Shown here: positions 23,949 to 35,090 of the stretch, piece after piece
Layout: the number at the start of each line of letters is the position of its first letter
Numbering within the stretch: position 1 is the first letter of the stretch
Source of the DNA: Funneliformis mosseae
Lineage: Eukaryota > Glomeromycota > Glomeromycetes > Glomerales > Glomeraceae
Direction of reading: 5' to 3'
Assembly (NCBI GenBank): GCA_910592005.1
Contig: CAJVPP010000061.1
Coordinates: forward strand, 1-53,975
Length of the DNA: 53,975 nucleotides
The notes under the pieces: model-generated
What the model was told of the DNA's origin: nothing
Database searches by the model: none
What the model saw: the letters and a program-made list of their open reading frames with translations, nothing else
Translations under genes and position numbers: made by a program

Positions 23949-24750
23949 TATATTAATTTTATATTTATTATCTAATGGTAAAAAAAAGATTTTGAAATAA
24001 GTTTAGTCTATCAAAAATATTAATTAGAAAAATTTTAGCATAATATATTTCTTAAAAAGCTATATGAGTTATAAGAAAAAAATAATAAATAAAATTATAC
24101 TTTATAGTTATATAATAAACTTTTTATATATAATCAATTCTCTATAAATGCATCTTCCTTCAGTATTGGCAAATGACCTTGAAATGACCTTAAATAACCT
24201 CAAATAACATCATTTTTATTAGAAATTTCAATTCAAAATGACCAAAAGTCATTTAAAAAATAGTAAGTGATCTTATAATTTGTCATCACTGTCTCCCTTA
24301 GGATTGAAACTAAAAAATTTTTTTTTCAAGTAATATAAATATAATTTTTATTAATATTTATTCTTTATTTAATAAAATAATTATTAACAAAATGTTAATT
24401 TATAGTAGTTGTATTTGCTTACTTCTAATAAATTTGTTAATTGTATTTAGTAACTTTATATATTTAATTAATTCTCTTACTAAAGTAAAAATATATTTAT
24501 AGTATTTAAGTTTTTTAATACTATAGTTACTACTTTAGAACTATCATTTATTTCATCAATATTTTTATTAGATCTTTTTTTAAGTATTTTTATAAACTCT
24601 GTAATTAAATTTTTCATAAATATTTCATAGATTTTTCATAGATTTTAACTTATAATTTTTAATAATATTTTATATTACTATAAAATTCTAAAAATTTAAA
24701 ATTTTTGTAAATAAAATATTATTTATTATATTTTATTTATTATATAAAAA
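23949..24750. other. AT-rich gap with a possible MITE end
   Basis: At about 24130-24150 the string AATCAATTCTCTATAAATGCATC resembles the left end of the MITE at 32751; no matching right end was found. At 24160-24300 a patch of more even composition repeats AATGACCT and AATAACCT. No gene. Confidence 0.4.
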
Positions 24751-24891
24751 GTTTAATAAAAAAAATTGAGTTCTGAAAAATTTTTTAATAAAATTTTGAT
24801 TTTTATTGCATTTAGTTTTTAATATTATTAAATTAAATATAATAAAATCTTAATTTTAGTCAAAAAATTTTTAGAGCCTGATTTTTCTAAC
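24751..24891. mobile_element. Palindromic MITE, copy 1 of a three-copy family
   Basis: About 141 bp whose two ends are imperfect inverted copies. The inner arms include AATTTTTTAATAAAATTTTG on one side, and on the other the reverse complement of a TTTTAGTCAAAAAATTTTT-like tract followed by GCCTGATTTTTCTAA. It matches the elements at 28032-28154 and 50717-50851 along its whole length. No coding capacity; the superfamily is unknown. Confidence 0.65.
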
Positions 24892-26012
24892 AAACTTCTG
24901 ATATAAATAATTTTTATTTATAATATTAATTAGTATATTTTTTGATTATAAATTTAAATAATAAAAAATTTAAATTAAAATTAAATAATAATATATTTTT
25001 TAATAAAAATAAATAAATAAAATTTATAATTTATATATTATAAAACAATTTAGTCATTTAGTTATTTACTAAAAGTTTAGTCAAAGGTTTAGACTTTAGT
25101 TAAAAGTTTAAATTTTAATCAAAGTTTAATCAAACATAAAATTTGATGAAAGTTTAGTCATGATAAAAATAATTTAAACAGATATCACTAATTATTATCT
25201 TTAATATTAGTATTTTCAATATTAATATTTTTAATATTAGCATATTTAATATCAATATTATTTAAATGCTCAGTATTAGAAAAGATATTAGTATAATTTT
25301 AATAATTATTGATTATTTTTATTATAACTCATTTCAGCTTTAAATGATATCTAGATTACTTGCAAAACATTCAGCTTTAAATCTTATATGTATTAACTGA
25401 CCTTAATCTATTTTAGCATTAAGCTAAAATAAAAAATAATTTAAATAATTAATAAACATAATTTATTTTAATGCTAATTTAAATAAATAACATTAATTAA
25501 ATACTGCAATTCTGTTAACTAAATATCATAAATAGATGCTAATATAAGCAATTAAATATTATCTAATTAAATATCAAATAAATACTAATTTATATATATT
25601 AAATATAATAATAATAATAATAGTATTTTTTAAAAGATATAATTATCCTAACATCTATTAGTTAAATCTTTGAAACTGTATTTGATAGTAAAAGTAAATA
25701 TTAACATTTAAAAGATCTAACCTTCTAACTTATGACTTGTATAATTATCAAGTAATAGCAAAATGTGTTAACCTTTATACTTTTAGCTAACTTGTTAATC
25801 AAAATAATAAAGCTAATTTTGAAAAAGAATTGTAAAAATTTATACCTTATTATTATTTTTATATATCATTAGCAAGTTATGAATATTAATATTTTAAAAC
25901 ATTATAGATTTACATATTTCTAATTATTAGAAAAGATAATTTATGTGATCTATTAGTATTTATACATAAAATTACAGAGAAATGTTTCTTATTTTTTTTA
26001 TGCTCAAAAAGA
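24892..26012. other. AT-rich gap with short direct repeats
   Basis: At 25070-25145 AGTTTA and AAAGTTTAGTC variants repeat in tandem, and at 25195-25275 a TTAATATTAGTATTT-like 15-mer repeats about five times. No gene or element end was identified. Confidence 0.45.
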
Positions 26013-26316
26013 TGTTGTTAACGTATAATTCTTATGAACTACGACTATTAGACAGAATGTTCAAGCGGTTTATTCTTTTTAATTGAGCAGTAATCTTTCA
26101 ACAATTTACAAGTTTTAACTCAGACGATTTATTAAAGTATTTATATTATCTTAACGAGTTACGATTCAACAGATTGCCAGTAGTGTATATTTGTAAATAT
26201 TGTGTTTATTCACGAGTAAAATAATAATAAAGAAGAAGAAAAAGAAGAAAAGAAAAGAAAATAAAAAAAAATAAGAAAGAGAAAAGAAACGAAATACTAA
26301 AATTAAAAGTGACACA
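26013..26316. mobile_element. Possible solo LTR
   Basis: The segment starts TGTTGTTAACG and can be read to end at ACACA (26312-26316), so it could be TG...CA bounded. It contains a TATATTTGTAAATA-like box near 26190 and an AATAAAG polyadenylation-like string near 26226, followed by a purine tract. The base mix is more even than its surroundings. No second LTR, primer-binding site or target duplication was confirmed. Confidence 0.25.
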
Positions 26317-27226
26317 GTAGGCCAGTTGTCTCTAAAACTACTAAAACTATCTTGCCAAATTCCTATCTGTTTGTCCTTTTTACATGAACTAAAAAGCTAC
26401 TTATTTATATAAAATAAAATACATAGAAAAATATAACTAACATATCTAATATATCAACTATATCTAATATATCAACTATGTTAACTATATCAATTATGTT
26501 ACATATATCATATATGTTTGACATATCATATATGTCAGTTATATCAAATCAGTTGATCTTCTGCATCATATGAGATGCGTCATATTTATCTGTTCACAAT
26601 GTCTTATATCTAGTATTTAATTTAATTCTAATTTGCAAAGAATATTTATATTTAGTAATAGATATTATATAAAATTGTAGATTTAATAAATATACTAATA
26701 AAAAAGTCCTATTTTATTCATATTATAAATTTTCTTAAAAGATAATTAATATATTTTTTATATAACTTCAAGAATAACAGTTTTATTAGCAGATACTATT
26801 TCTCTTTAAAACTTTTTCTAATAAATTCTATTGTATTTCTTAAATCCTTAAAGCTAATCATTTGAAAATTGTAAACTATTTTCAGAAATTCTTAATTCTT
26901 CAGCTAACAATTTAACTTTTTCAATTAAAATAGCACTACTTAAAATTATTTATGCTAATAATTCTATATAAATTTCTTAAGTGTAAACTAGTTTTAAATA
27001 AATAATAATTTTATATCATTTTTATTTTAGATTAATAATTTTAGTAAAAAACTATTTTTCTTTTATTTATAAAATTCTTATTATTGTAGTTTTATCAACT
27101 ATAACTCTCTATTTTTCTTTAATCTAATTTAAATAATTGAATCAATTTTCTTTATTACTATTAGTATAAAATAGAGTTCATACTTTTATGTATTGGTTAA
27201 AGTAATTTTTTAAAAAATTTGATACC
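26317..27226. other. AT-rich gap with TATATC-type simple repeats
   Basis: Between 26430 and 26550 short units such as ATATATCAACTAT and CATATATC recur in degenerate tandem. The rest is featureless A+T-rich sequence. Confidence 0.45.
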
Positions 27227-27430
27227 TAAGTAATGTAAATATAAAACTACAATATTATAGTATTACTACAATTACAATGTATTATATAATATATAATAAA
27301 TGTATTATAAATAGTAACATAATATATTATATATAATATATTATGTTACTATTTATCATAGCATAATATATTATATATAATAGTATAATATATTATATAT
27401 AGTATTATATTATTATAGTTACATTACTTA
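27227..27430. mobile_element. Palindromic MITE with perfect 50-bp core palindrome
   Basis: The ends TAAGTAATGTAAATATAA (from 27227) and its inverted partner TTATAGTTACATTACTTA (to 27430) frame about 204 bp. At the centre, 27307-27356 is an exact 50-bp palindrome, checked base by base. The symmetry axes of the ends and core differ by only 3 bp. Non-coding. Confidence 0.7.
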
Positions 27431-28031
27431 TAATATTAGATATTAATTTAACTTTAGTTTAAATTTTTATAAAACTTAATATTTTACTTGAAAAAGTGAA
27501 TATATTATTAAATTTTTGAAAAAATATTATATAGATATTAAATTCTTTATAATTACATTATAATTAATCTATACTTTATTTATACTTTATTTATTAGGTA
27601 ATTTATAATTTTTATTAAATGTATTTATATAAAAAATTTTATATATTGTATATAAAATTAAAAAATTATTACATGATATATAGAGAAGAGAATGTATTTA
27701 ATACTAATTCTCTAATTTAAGACTGAGCTAAATAATATATTTAAAAATAGTATGCATTTATATAATGTAAATTTTTTATTAAAATTTGAAACTAAATAAC
27801 ATAAACTGAAAAATCAAAGTTATATAGTTTAACTGATATAATTATTTTTAATTATAATATAATATGATTATTAGTTTTTTATTATTTTTTATTATTTATT
27901 TAATAAAGAATCTAAAAATTATAAATTAGTAAATTTATAAATAATTTAATTAAGAAAATTCTCATAATAATAATTTACCTAATATTTTATTTTATATTCA
28001 AATAAAAATACTAAAATACATATAGATATTA
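27431..28031. other. AT-rich gap, no gene seen
   Basis: Simple A+T-rich sequence with stops in all frames and no recognised repeat boundary. Confidence 0.5.
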
Positions 28032-28154
28032 CTAGAAATTTAAATTTTAAGAATTTTTTAATAAAATTTTGATTTTTATTATATTAATATTATTAAATTA
28101 AAATATAATAAAATTTTAATTTTAGTTAAATAAATTTAGAGTTTGATTTTTTAG
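28032..28154. mobile_element. Palindromic MITE, copy 2 of a three-copy family
   Basis: About 123 bp colinear with 24751-24891 and 50717-50851. The left end starts CTAGAAATTTAAATT; the right end, reverse complemented, reads CTAAAAAATCAAACTC. Both lead into an AAAATT-rich stem and a TAATATTATTAAATTA-like centre. Boundaries are approximate. Confidence 0.55.
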
Positions 28155-28169
28155 TAAATTTTCATATAT

Positions 28170-28315
28170 CATATAGTCTCAAAAATAAGCATCACGTAAG
28201 ATGCTCCTTTTATAGTAATTTATTTATTTGTTATATAGAATTTATTATATTATTAGTCACATATATACTAATAAATTTATATATATCTTGTGATGCTTAT
28301 TTTTAGAACTATATG
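28170..28315. mobile_element. Small MITE with about 33-bp inverted ends
   Basis: A 146-bp element: left CATATAGTCTCAAAAATAAG, right (reverse complement) CATATAGTTCTAAAAATAAG, and both continue GCATCAC. The two arms match at about 30 of 33 positions, much better than most repeats here, which suggests a relatively young insertion. The loop is AT-only. No coding capacity; superfamily not assigned. Confidence 0.8.
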
Positions 28316-29559
28316 GTAATAGATTATAATCTATAAATAATTAAATAAATAGAGGAAAAATTTAATATAATTTTATTATACTTATAAATATTTTTAATCA
28401 ATTTTATCATCTTAATTAATCTTTAATAAACTTTAAATAATAAATTTAATTTTTAATTTAACTTATTAAAATTGTATAAATCCTTATAAAATGTATAAAA
28501 ATCTTTTTATTTATAATTAAAAAATATTTTTAATATAAAACAGTAGCATATACAATAAAATATATTCATTATTAATTAAATATAAAATTAGAAATTCTTA
28601 TTCATTTTTTTTTGAATCTTATTTAAAGAATTTAATATCAAAATCCTTTTATCAATTTATATTTATTTTACTATTAAAATATGCAATATATTAAATTAAT
28701 TATAATAAATTTTATAAAGTCAAAATATGATAAATATAATAATTTAGATTATTTTATTTTACAAATCATTTTTATAAAGTATTTAAATTACAACATTTTC
28801 TTTTAAAGTATTTTAACAATACATAATTGATTTTGCATAAGAATTAATTATTAAAATTATTCATTTTAATAAAATTATATTTAACAATTTTATAATTTAT
28901 CTTTTTTTACATCTATAGTATAATATAATACTAAAGCTAAATAATTAATACATTATATGAATAAGAATTAAAAGATGTTGATAATAAAGATGGTCCCTAT
29001 AATTATTTTCAAATTTTAATTGAGTTATAACTCAATTACACAATTTTATTTAATTATAGTAATTATCTTTAGTTGATAACCTAAAAATATAGATAGTTCT
29101 TTTATTAATTAATTAGCAATCAATCTATTTTTTTATGAAAAATTGTATTAGAATTTGATTTAATAATAATTTATTATCATTAAGTATGCTAAAAATTAAT
29201 TTTTTTCTGCTTAATTTATTTTATATTTAATTAAATTAAAAAAAAAATAAAAGTGTAAAATAAAATCATTTATAAACAATTTTTTTATTTATATTATTAT
29301 AATAAATTATTAAATTATTATTTATCTAATTTTTTTTAGTAAATATTTAATAAATAATTAAATATTTTTCTTTATTAAACAATTTCAATTTTAATTCTTT
29401 ATAATTATTTTTAATAAGTTTATTTTAATTTAATATATTAATAAATTGTTTTTAATTTATTTTAAATCTTATATTAATATATATAACTTAGTTCTAACCA
29501 AAATTTTTAAGCAGTTAAATTTAAGATGTTGATCATTTATTATATAACATATTATTAAT
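28316..29559. other. AT-rich desert, no gene seen
   Basis: About 1.2 kb of extreme A+T with stops in all frames. No repeat boundary or motif was recognised. Confidence 0.6.
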
Positions 29560-30688
29560 GCTCTAAACGGTTCAGTTCGGTTTGAATTATAGGCTAATCT
29601 GAAACTGAACTGAAAATTTTAGTTCGGTTCAGTTCAGATTAAAAATCTTAAAAATGCCAATCTGAAACTGAACTAAACCGTAAACTGATAAAAATCTGAA
29701 CTAAACTGAAAATTTCAGATTAATCTGAAATTTTAGATCGTTTGAAACAATAATTTCAATCGTTCCAAATGAATGATTTTTTATCATTCGTTTGGAATGA
29801 TAATTTGATTATTTCAATTGAATGATTTTTTTATCATTCATTTAGAACAATAATTTTATTATTCCAATCGAACGATTTATTATCGTTCATTTAGAATGAT
29901 ATTTTAATCATTCCAATCAAACGATTTTCTTATTGTTCGTTTGGAATAATAATTTCATCATTTCAATTGAACGATTCTATATCGTTCGTTTGGAACAATA
30001 TTTTGATTATTCCAATTGAACAATTTTCTTATCATTCATTTGGAACGATATTTTGATCATTCTAATTAAACGATTCTATTATCGTTCATTTGAAACAATA
30101 ATTTTATCATTCCAATTGAACAATTTTATTATCATTCGTTTGGAACGATATTTTGATTGTTCCAATTAAACGATTTTCTTATTATTCGATTAGAATGATA
30201 ATTTTATCATTCCAATTGAACGATTCTATATCGTTCGTTTGGAACAATATTTTGATTGTTCCAATTGAACGATTTTCTTATCATTCGTTTAGAACAATAT
30301 TTTGATCATTCCAATCAAACAATTCTATTATCATTCATTTGAAACAATAATTTCATCATTCCAATTGAACAATTTTATTATCATTCGTTTAGAATGATAT
30401 TTTGATCGTTCTAATCAAACAATTTTCTTATTATTCGATTAGAATAATAATTTCATCGTTCTAATCAAATGATTCTTTTATCGTTTGTTTAGAACGATAA
30501 ATTTAATCGTTCAAAATGATCCAAAATTTTGGATTAATCCGAAATTTTCAGTTCAGTTCAGATTAGATTTATAATCTAAAAAAATCTGAACTGAACTGAA
30601 ATTTTCAGATTGAATTTTTTGCAATCTGAAACTGAACTGAAGTTGATTCGAACTGAAAATTTTCAGATTAATCTGAACTGTTCAGAGC
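29560..30688. mobile_element. Foldback element with palindromic 50-bp satellite
   Basis: The ends are inverted copies: left GCTCTAAACGGTTCAG (29560) and right, reverse complemented, GCTCTGAACAGTTCAG (to 30688), 14 of 16 bases. Each end continues into 150-180 bp of iterated CTGAACTGAA and AATCTGAAA motifs. Between about 29740 and 30510 lie roughly 15 tandem units of 48-50 bp, each an imperfect palindrome built from ATTGAACGAT, a short AT spacer and ATCGTTCGTTTGGAAC. No coding capacity. The terminal style recalls hAT-related foldback MITEs, but no clean 8-bp target duplication was found. Confidence 0.8.
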
Positions 30689-30763
30689 TTTACATATCAT
30701 ATAACAAAATAGTTTAAAAGTTATTATGATGATTAAAATTTATATTTGTATATTATATATATA

Positions 30764-32076
30764 CAGTCCTAGCGAAAAGAATAGCAAAAATATATTTCGA
30801 TGATATATACAAACTTTATTTTAATATATATATTTTTTTATTATTTATAAGAACAATATTAACAACAACTTTTATATTATAATTAATATTTGGCGTGTTC
30901 TCCTTTTGCATTGATACATGCTTTAACCCAGCTTGGCATACTCTCGATACACTAAAGTAACATAACATCATCAAGATCGTTCCATTCCTGCTAGATTATA
31001 TTAAAGAATATATCGCAGGTTAATATTTTTTTTTGCTACTAAATACTTGATTTTTTTCTCCACCTTTCTCTTTAATACATCCTATACATTTTCAATAAAG
31101 TTCAAATCTAGGCTATATGAAAGCCAAGAAAGAACTCATTCTGGAAAATGTTTTTTCAAGTCCTCCTAAACATTGTATGAGGTGTGTTTTAGATTATTAT
31201 CTTATTAGAAGAACCAGCTACATCTATATAACATATCCGCATTATTATATAGATAGTCATCTAAGATTTTTCAATACAAATGACGATCTAAATTTTCAGT
31301 AAATAAATGAATGCCAATTTTTCCTTTAGCACTAATCGCTATCCAAACATAAATCTTGAATGGGTACTTTACTATAGTAGAAATTGGTTGTGCATTATAA
31401 GACTATGCACACATGGTATTTCTAAACATCTAAAGTGTTGTTTTATCAGAAAAAATAACTTTTTTCCAGTTGTATCGCGAATGATTACGTACCTAAGACA
31501 AACGAAATTTCTTTGCTTTTGGATCAAGAGAGGAACCTTTCTTAGAAGAATAGAAATATATCTAAGATTGTTAAGCTCACAACATATCGTACGTTTACTG
31601 ACATCAAGGTTAGAATCTTTTCTTTCAATTTTGCCTTAAGTTTACCTGCTATAATAAAATGATTATGTTGCAGAATTTTCCAATATAGTGGCATTGATTT
31701 AAAGCTAATTTTCTTGAACAGCCAGAAGAGTGACTAATAGAAATTTTGTCAGTTTTATTTAGTAAACTGATATATTATTCATATGTGTACAAAGGAATGC
31801 ACAATTGATTAGAAATTTCCTTTGCATTATGTACTTTTTGGTCCTAAAGTGACTTAACAGAATTTTCTTTGTATTTTTAAAGAGCTTAGCATAGTTTCAG
31901 AAAGAAAATCAAAATAAAAACAAATAACAAACCTTATTTTTTTAACTTACCTTTTTTTAATTCAGGTTCTAATGTTCGATTTGAGCATATAAACAAATGT
32001 CTAAATCTGAAAAGTGGTGAAACTGCAGCCTAAAATAGATGCGGTCTTTTACCGTTATTCTTTTTATTGAAAACTG
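30764..32076 (-). mobile_element. Complete but dead Tc1/mariner element
   Basis: A 1313-bp element between TA dinucleotides (30762-30763, 32077-32078). The left end CAGTCCTAGCGAAAAGAATA and the right end, reverse complemented, CAGTTTTCAATAAAAAGAAT share the outer CAGT and an inner AAAAGAATA. It holds one transposase on the minus strand. Size, TA target and DD34E-type motifs all fit Tc1. The plus-strand open frames at 31117-31302 and 31307-31639 are shadows. Confidence 0.9.
30885..31860 (-). pseudogene. Tc1-like transposase, broken
   Basis: Read on the minus strand with frame changes. The N-terminal DNA-binding part shows AKEISNQLCIPLYTYE (around 31820) and SGCSRKLALN (around 31710). The catalytic core follows: NWKKVIFSDKT near 31470 (first Asp present in the SDK position), KIYVWIAISAKGKIGIHLF at about 31350-31305, **DNNLKHTS at 31210-31180 (the usual QQDNDPKHTS, second Asp present), and LDLNFIENV at about 31111-31086 (third acidic residue, Glu, present). 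The C-terminus reads YRECQAGLKHVSMQKENTP near 30950-30895, a typical Tc1 ending. The two stops before DNN sit where Gln codons are expected (CAA to TAA). Catalytic residues survive but stops and frameshifts leave it inactive. Confidence 0.88.
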
Positions 32077-32280
32077 TATAATAAATTAGTATTTATAATT
32101 AATAAAGATAATAAAGATGTTATTAGTTAAAATATTTAAAAATATATTCTAAAAATATTTCAATATTTATTAAGTTATTATAGTATTAAATTAATATAAA
32201 ATTTTAAAATTAAAATTATTTATCACATTAATATTAACTTATATTGTGAAAGATATATAATAAATATAACTATATATATA

Positions 32281-32530
32281 ATATGATAAATAAGTTTCAG
32301 GATTTTAACTTTTAGGATTCAAATTATATATGAAACTGAAATTAAAATCTAAAAGTCAAAATATTTTGACTTTAAAATCATAGCTGAAATTAAAAGTCAA
32401 AATTAATTATAAGAGTCAAATTATATTATGAAGTCAAAATTAATTATAAGGATTAAAATTAATTATGATAGTTAAAATAATGATCATATCTTAATATGAC
32501 AATCAGTTTTATATTTAGAATTTATGATTA
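32281..32530 (+). repeat. GTCAAAATTAATTA array, left arm of an inverted pair
   Basis: Units such as AAAAGTCAAAATTAATTATA and GGATTAAAATTAATTATG recur in degenerate tandem. A diverged inverted counterpart lies at 37500-37690. Both read AAATTATATAT followed by AAACT and AAATTAAAAT when entered from the outside, so they could be long terminal inverted repeats of an old element of about 5.4 kb. Confidence 0.5.
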
Positions 32531-32750
32531 TACAATACATTTTTATATAATAATAAAAAATAAATTTTTATAAAATGTGTATTACTAAAAAAGAAAATGA
32601 TTTATATAGATGTATACATATGTGACATAAATAATGATGAATAAGAAACTATATTTTTTTGTGAAAGGTAATTATCTTTTTTTAATAATGTGATATTGTT
32701 GTAATTTTATTAAAATTTAAGTTATAATATACAAAAATTATATACATATA

Positions 32751-32944
32751 CAGTCAACCCTCTTTAAATGCATTCCTTTAAGATCATAGTGAAAATTTTA
32801 AAAAATATATATTTAAAGAGGGTATGCATTTAAAGAGAAAATTTTTATATGAATTCTATATGTTTAAGACTGAATGAGAGCTGCATTTAGAGAGAAATAT
32901 TAGTATATGCATTTAAAAAGAATGCATTTAGAGAGAGTTGATTG
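32751..32944. mobile_element. TA-flanked MITE with iterated AAATGCATT motif
   Basis: A 194-bp element between TA dinucleotides (32749-32750 and 32945-32946). The ends are CAGTCAACCCTCTTTAAATG and, inverted, CAATCAACTCTCTCTAAATG. The inner motif TTTAAATGCAT, or its complement ATGCATTTAAA, recurs about five times. Non-coding; same architecture as 9973-10144. Confidence 0.85.
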
Positions 32945-34429
32945 TAAATATAAAAATTAAAGTAAAACAAAAAATAAAAACTATAACTATTTTTTGTGAC
33001 TCTATTTCAAGCCTATTTAAATTAATTAATTACTAGAAAATTCTTCTAACTAACTAATAGATCTATATCTAATGATTAAGTATTTAGCAAAAAATTCAAA
33101 TAAAATTATCTGTATCCATTAAAAAATCAGATCAAGTAAAACTGAATTTTAAAGTTAAGCTAATCTAGTATTTCTAAAATTAGAACTCTTAATCAAAGTT
33201 TAGATTCTTGACGAATTTTTTATTTTACTATGATATCTTTTGTATTTTTCTGAGATCTCTTTGCTTTTTTTTAGCTTAATGATATCTGCACACTAAAATT
33301 AGCAGAAACTAACAGACCTATCAAATATGATATATATGCCAAATATACTATATCTATTAAATAGAATACATATATTATTTCTAATATATTTATCATAATT
33401 ATTATTTATTCATATTTAACATAATTAGTATATCTGTTAGCTCTGTTATTATTGTCATAATATCATAACTACCATAGATTTTCTTTAATTGTAATTTTTT
33501 TATATAAAGGGTATGAAAATACTTTAGAAAAAGAACAAATTCCAATATTATATTCAAAATATATTTTATAATAATAATAAATAACCTTAATATTTTGCAA
33601 ACATAAAATTTATAATTTATTCTTGTTAATCTAATAAACTCTTTAACTATCAATGTGTTAAATTGATTGAATTTAAGTCATAATTATTGTCTTTCTGATT
33701 TCAAATTATGGTTAACTTATTTAATGAATAGAGTAAGATTAATAATATCTAATAATCCAGATATTATTATAAAAGAAGAATACAATAAAATCTACTGATT
33801 AAATCAATATGTCTATCAAATTAATGAAAAAAATAATCTCCTAAGGAGAAAAAAAAGGGATGATAGAATGAAACCTTTTGATAAAGAGATAAAGGAGTCT
33901 ATATTAACTAATGAGCTCAAAATAATATAATATAGACTGTTTGATATTTATGAAAAGGACAATTTTTTCTTTATTTTTCTCTAATTTTGATAAAATTTAA
34001 GATTCTACAAAGTGATTGTAGAAGAATGAATCTTATAGATGTTATTTATTCTCAATAGGTATATCTATAAGTATTATTAATTTTTATTATTATGGTAATA
34101 AGAAAAATACTTTTAATTTTATATATATCTGGTTGACGAAGAGTTAAGTTAGATAATATAAATAGTTTGTTAAGTATATTTTTATTTTGAAGGTCTTTTT
34201 CTTTCTTTATATATGAAAGAAGTAATTAAAACATTTTTTTTTTTAAAATTTACAAAGCTTATAAAGCTATTTCAATAAAAATCTAAAATATTAAATAAGC
34301 TAAATAGTTAAGAATTATAATTAAGATCTAAAAATAAAGAGAATTGAAAGGAGACATTCAGATTTTTTCAGAATTTTCTTAAAGATAATTCAATTGGAAT
34401 GTTATCAACATTTAAAAGCAATTAAAGTT
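32945..34429. other. AT-rich gap, no gene supported
   Basis: Contains degenerate TATATC-type repeats near 33320-33440, similar to those at 26430-26550. The 83-codon minus-strand frame at 33653-33402 is Ile/Lys/Tyr/Leu-only in character and has no recognisable motif; it is judged a chance frame. Confidence 0.5.
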
Positions 34430-35090
34430 CCTTAAAAGTAATATTATTAAGGCTTAGAGTTAATTTAAAGGCACTATCTTTTACTAATTTATTAGCCATT
34501 TTATTATAAAAATCTTTTATATATTCTTTTACTTTGAATATTGAGGATGAATTTATGATAGAAGTATTAAAGAAAATTTTATTACTATTCTCTAGATCAG
34601 AAAAAATTCAACTTAAATCTATTTTGCAATTTTTCGTTAATAGATTAATTAGTGAGCCATCAGTATAAAAATCTAGTAACTTAAATAAAGATAATGACTT
34701 AGTAATTGAAATGAGTTGATCCTAATAATACTTTTCATTAAAACATTTTTTTTATTAATTTAATATTTAATATCAATTGACTTAGTAAAATCAGTAAAAT
34801 TGTTAACATTCTTTATTTCACGTCAGATCTGATGATATTTTAATTGTTGATTAGCTTGTTATTAATTCTAAATTTGTACACTTTTATTAATTAATTAAGT
34901 TGTTATCTCATAATTCTATGACTTTTAATAGAATGAGTTTTTATGGTTTTTATAACTACTAGCTTATTGCTTTTTAATTACAAATACACAAAATGTTGTT
35001 AATTAGTAAGAATTTTTTGTTAAATTTTTTGAGAAGTTCTGGCAAAAGTCCATAAAGGATGGTCTATTAATATTACATTTAAATACAATT
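34430..35090 (-). pseudogene. Second LINE remnant, RNase H end
   Basis: On the minus strand FYTDGSLIN (TDGS box at 34665-34651) matches the RNase H start of the LINE at 302-7511 (FYTDGSLIG). It is followed by KNCKIDLS, parallel to DNCKMGFS in the first copy. At about 34514-34472 DFYNKMANKLVKDS matches the fourth-acid segment (YYNEIADRLAKDG), with Asn for the first Asp. The middle of the domain, including the expected catalytic Glu and second Asp, is deleted: NSSS runs almost directly into KVKEYIKDF. Further up, near 35080-35030, IDHPLWTFARTS recalls the linker between RT and RNase H. This copy is more decayed than the first. Confidence 0.75.

Noticed and set aside
29740..30510. Regular roughly 50-bp repeats resembling a CRISPR array
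   Set aside because: Units are self-complementary and tandem without unique spacers, inside a foldback element in eukaryotic DNA; no cas genes.
31117..31639. Two plus-strand open frames (61 and 110 codons)
   Set aside because: They lie opposite the Tc1 transposase catalytic region (WIAISAKGKIG, DNNLKHTS) and have no motif of their own.
33402..33653. 83-codon minus-strand open frame
   Set aside because: Composition is Ile/Lys/Tyr/Leu only, with no motif and no supporting context; chance frame in AT-rich DNA.
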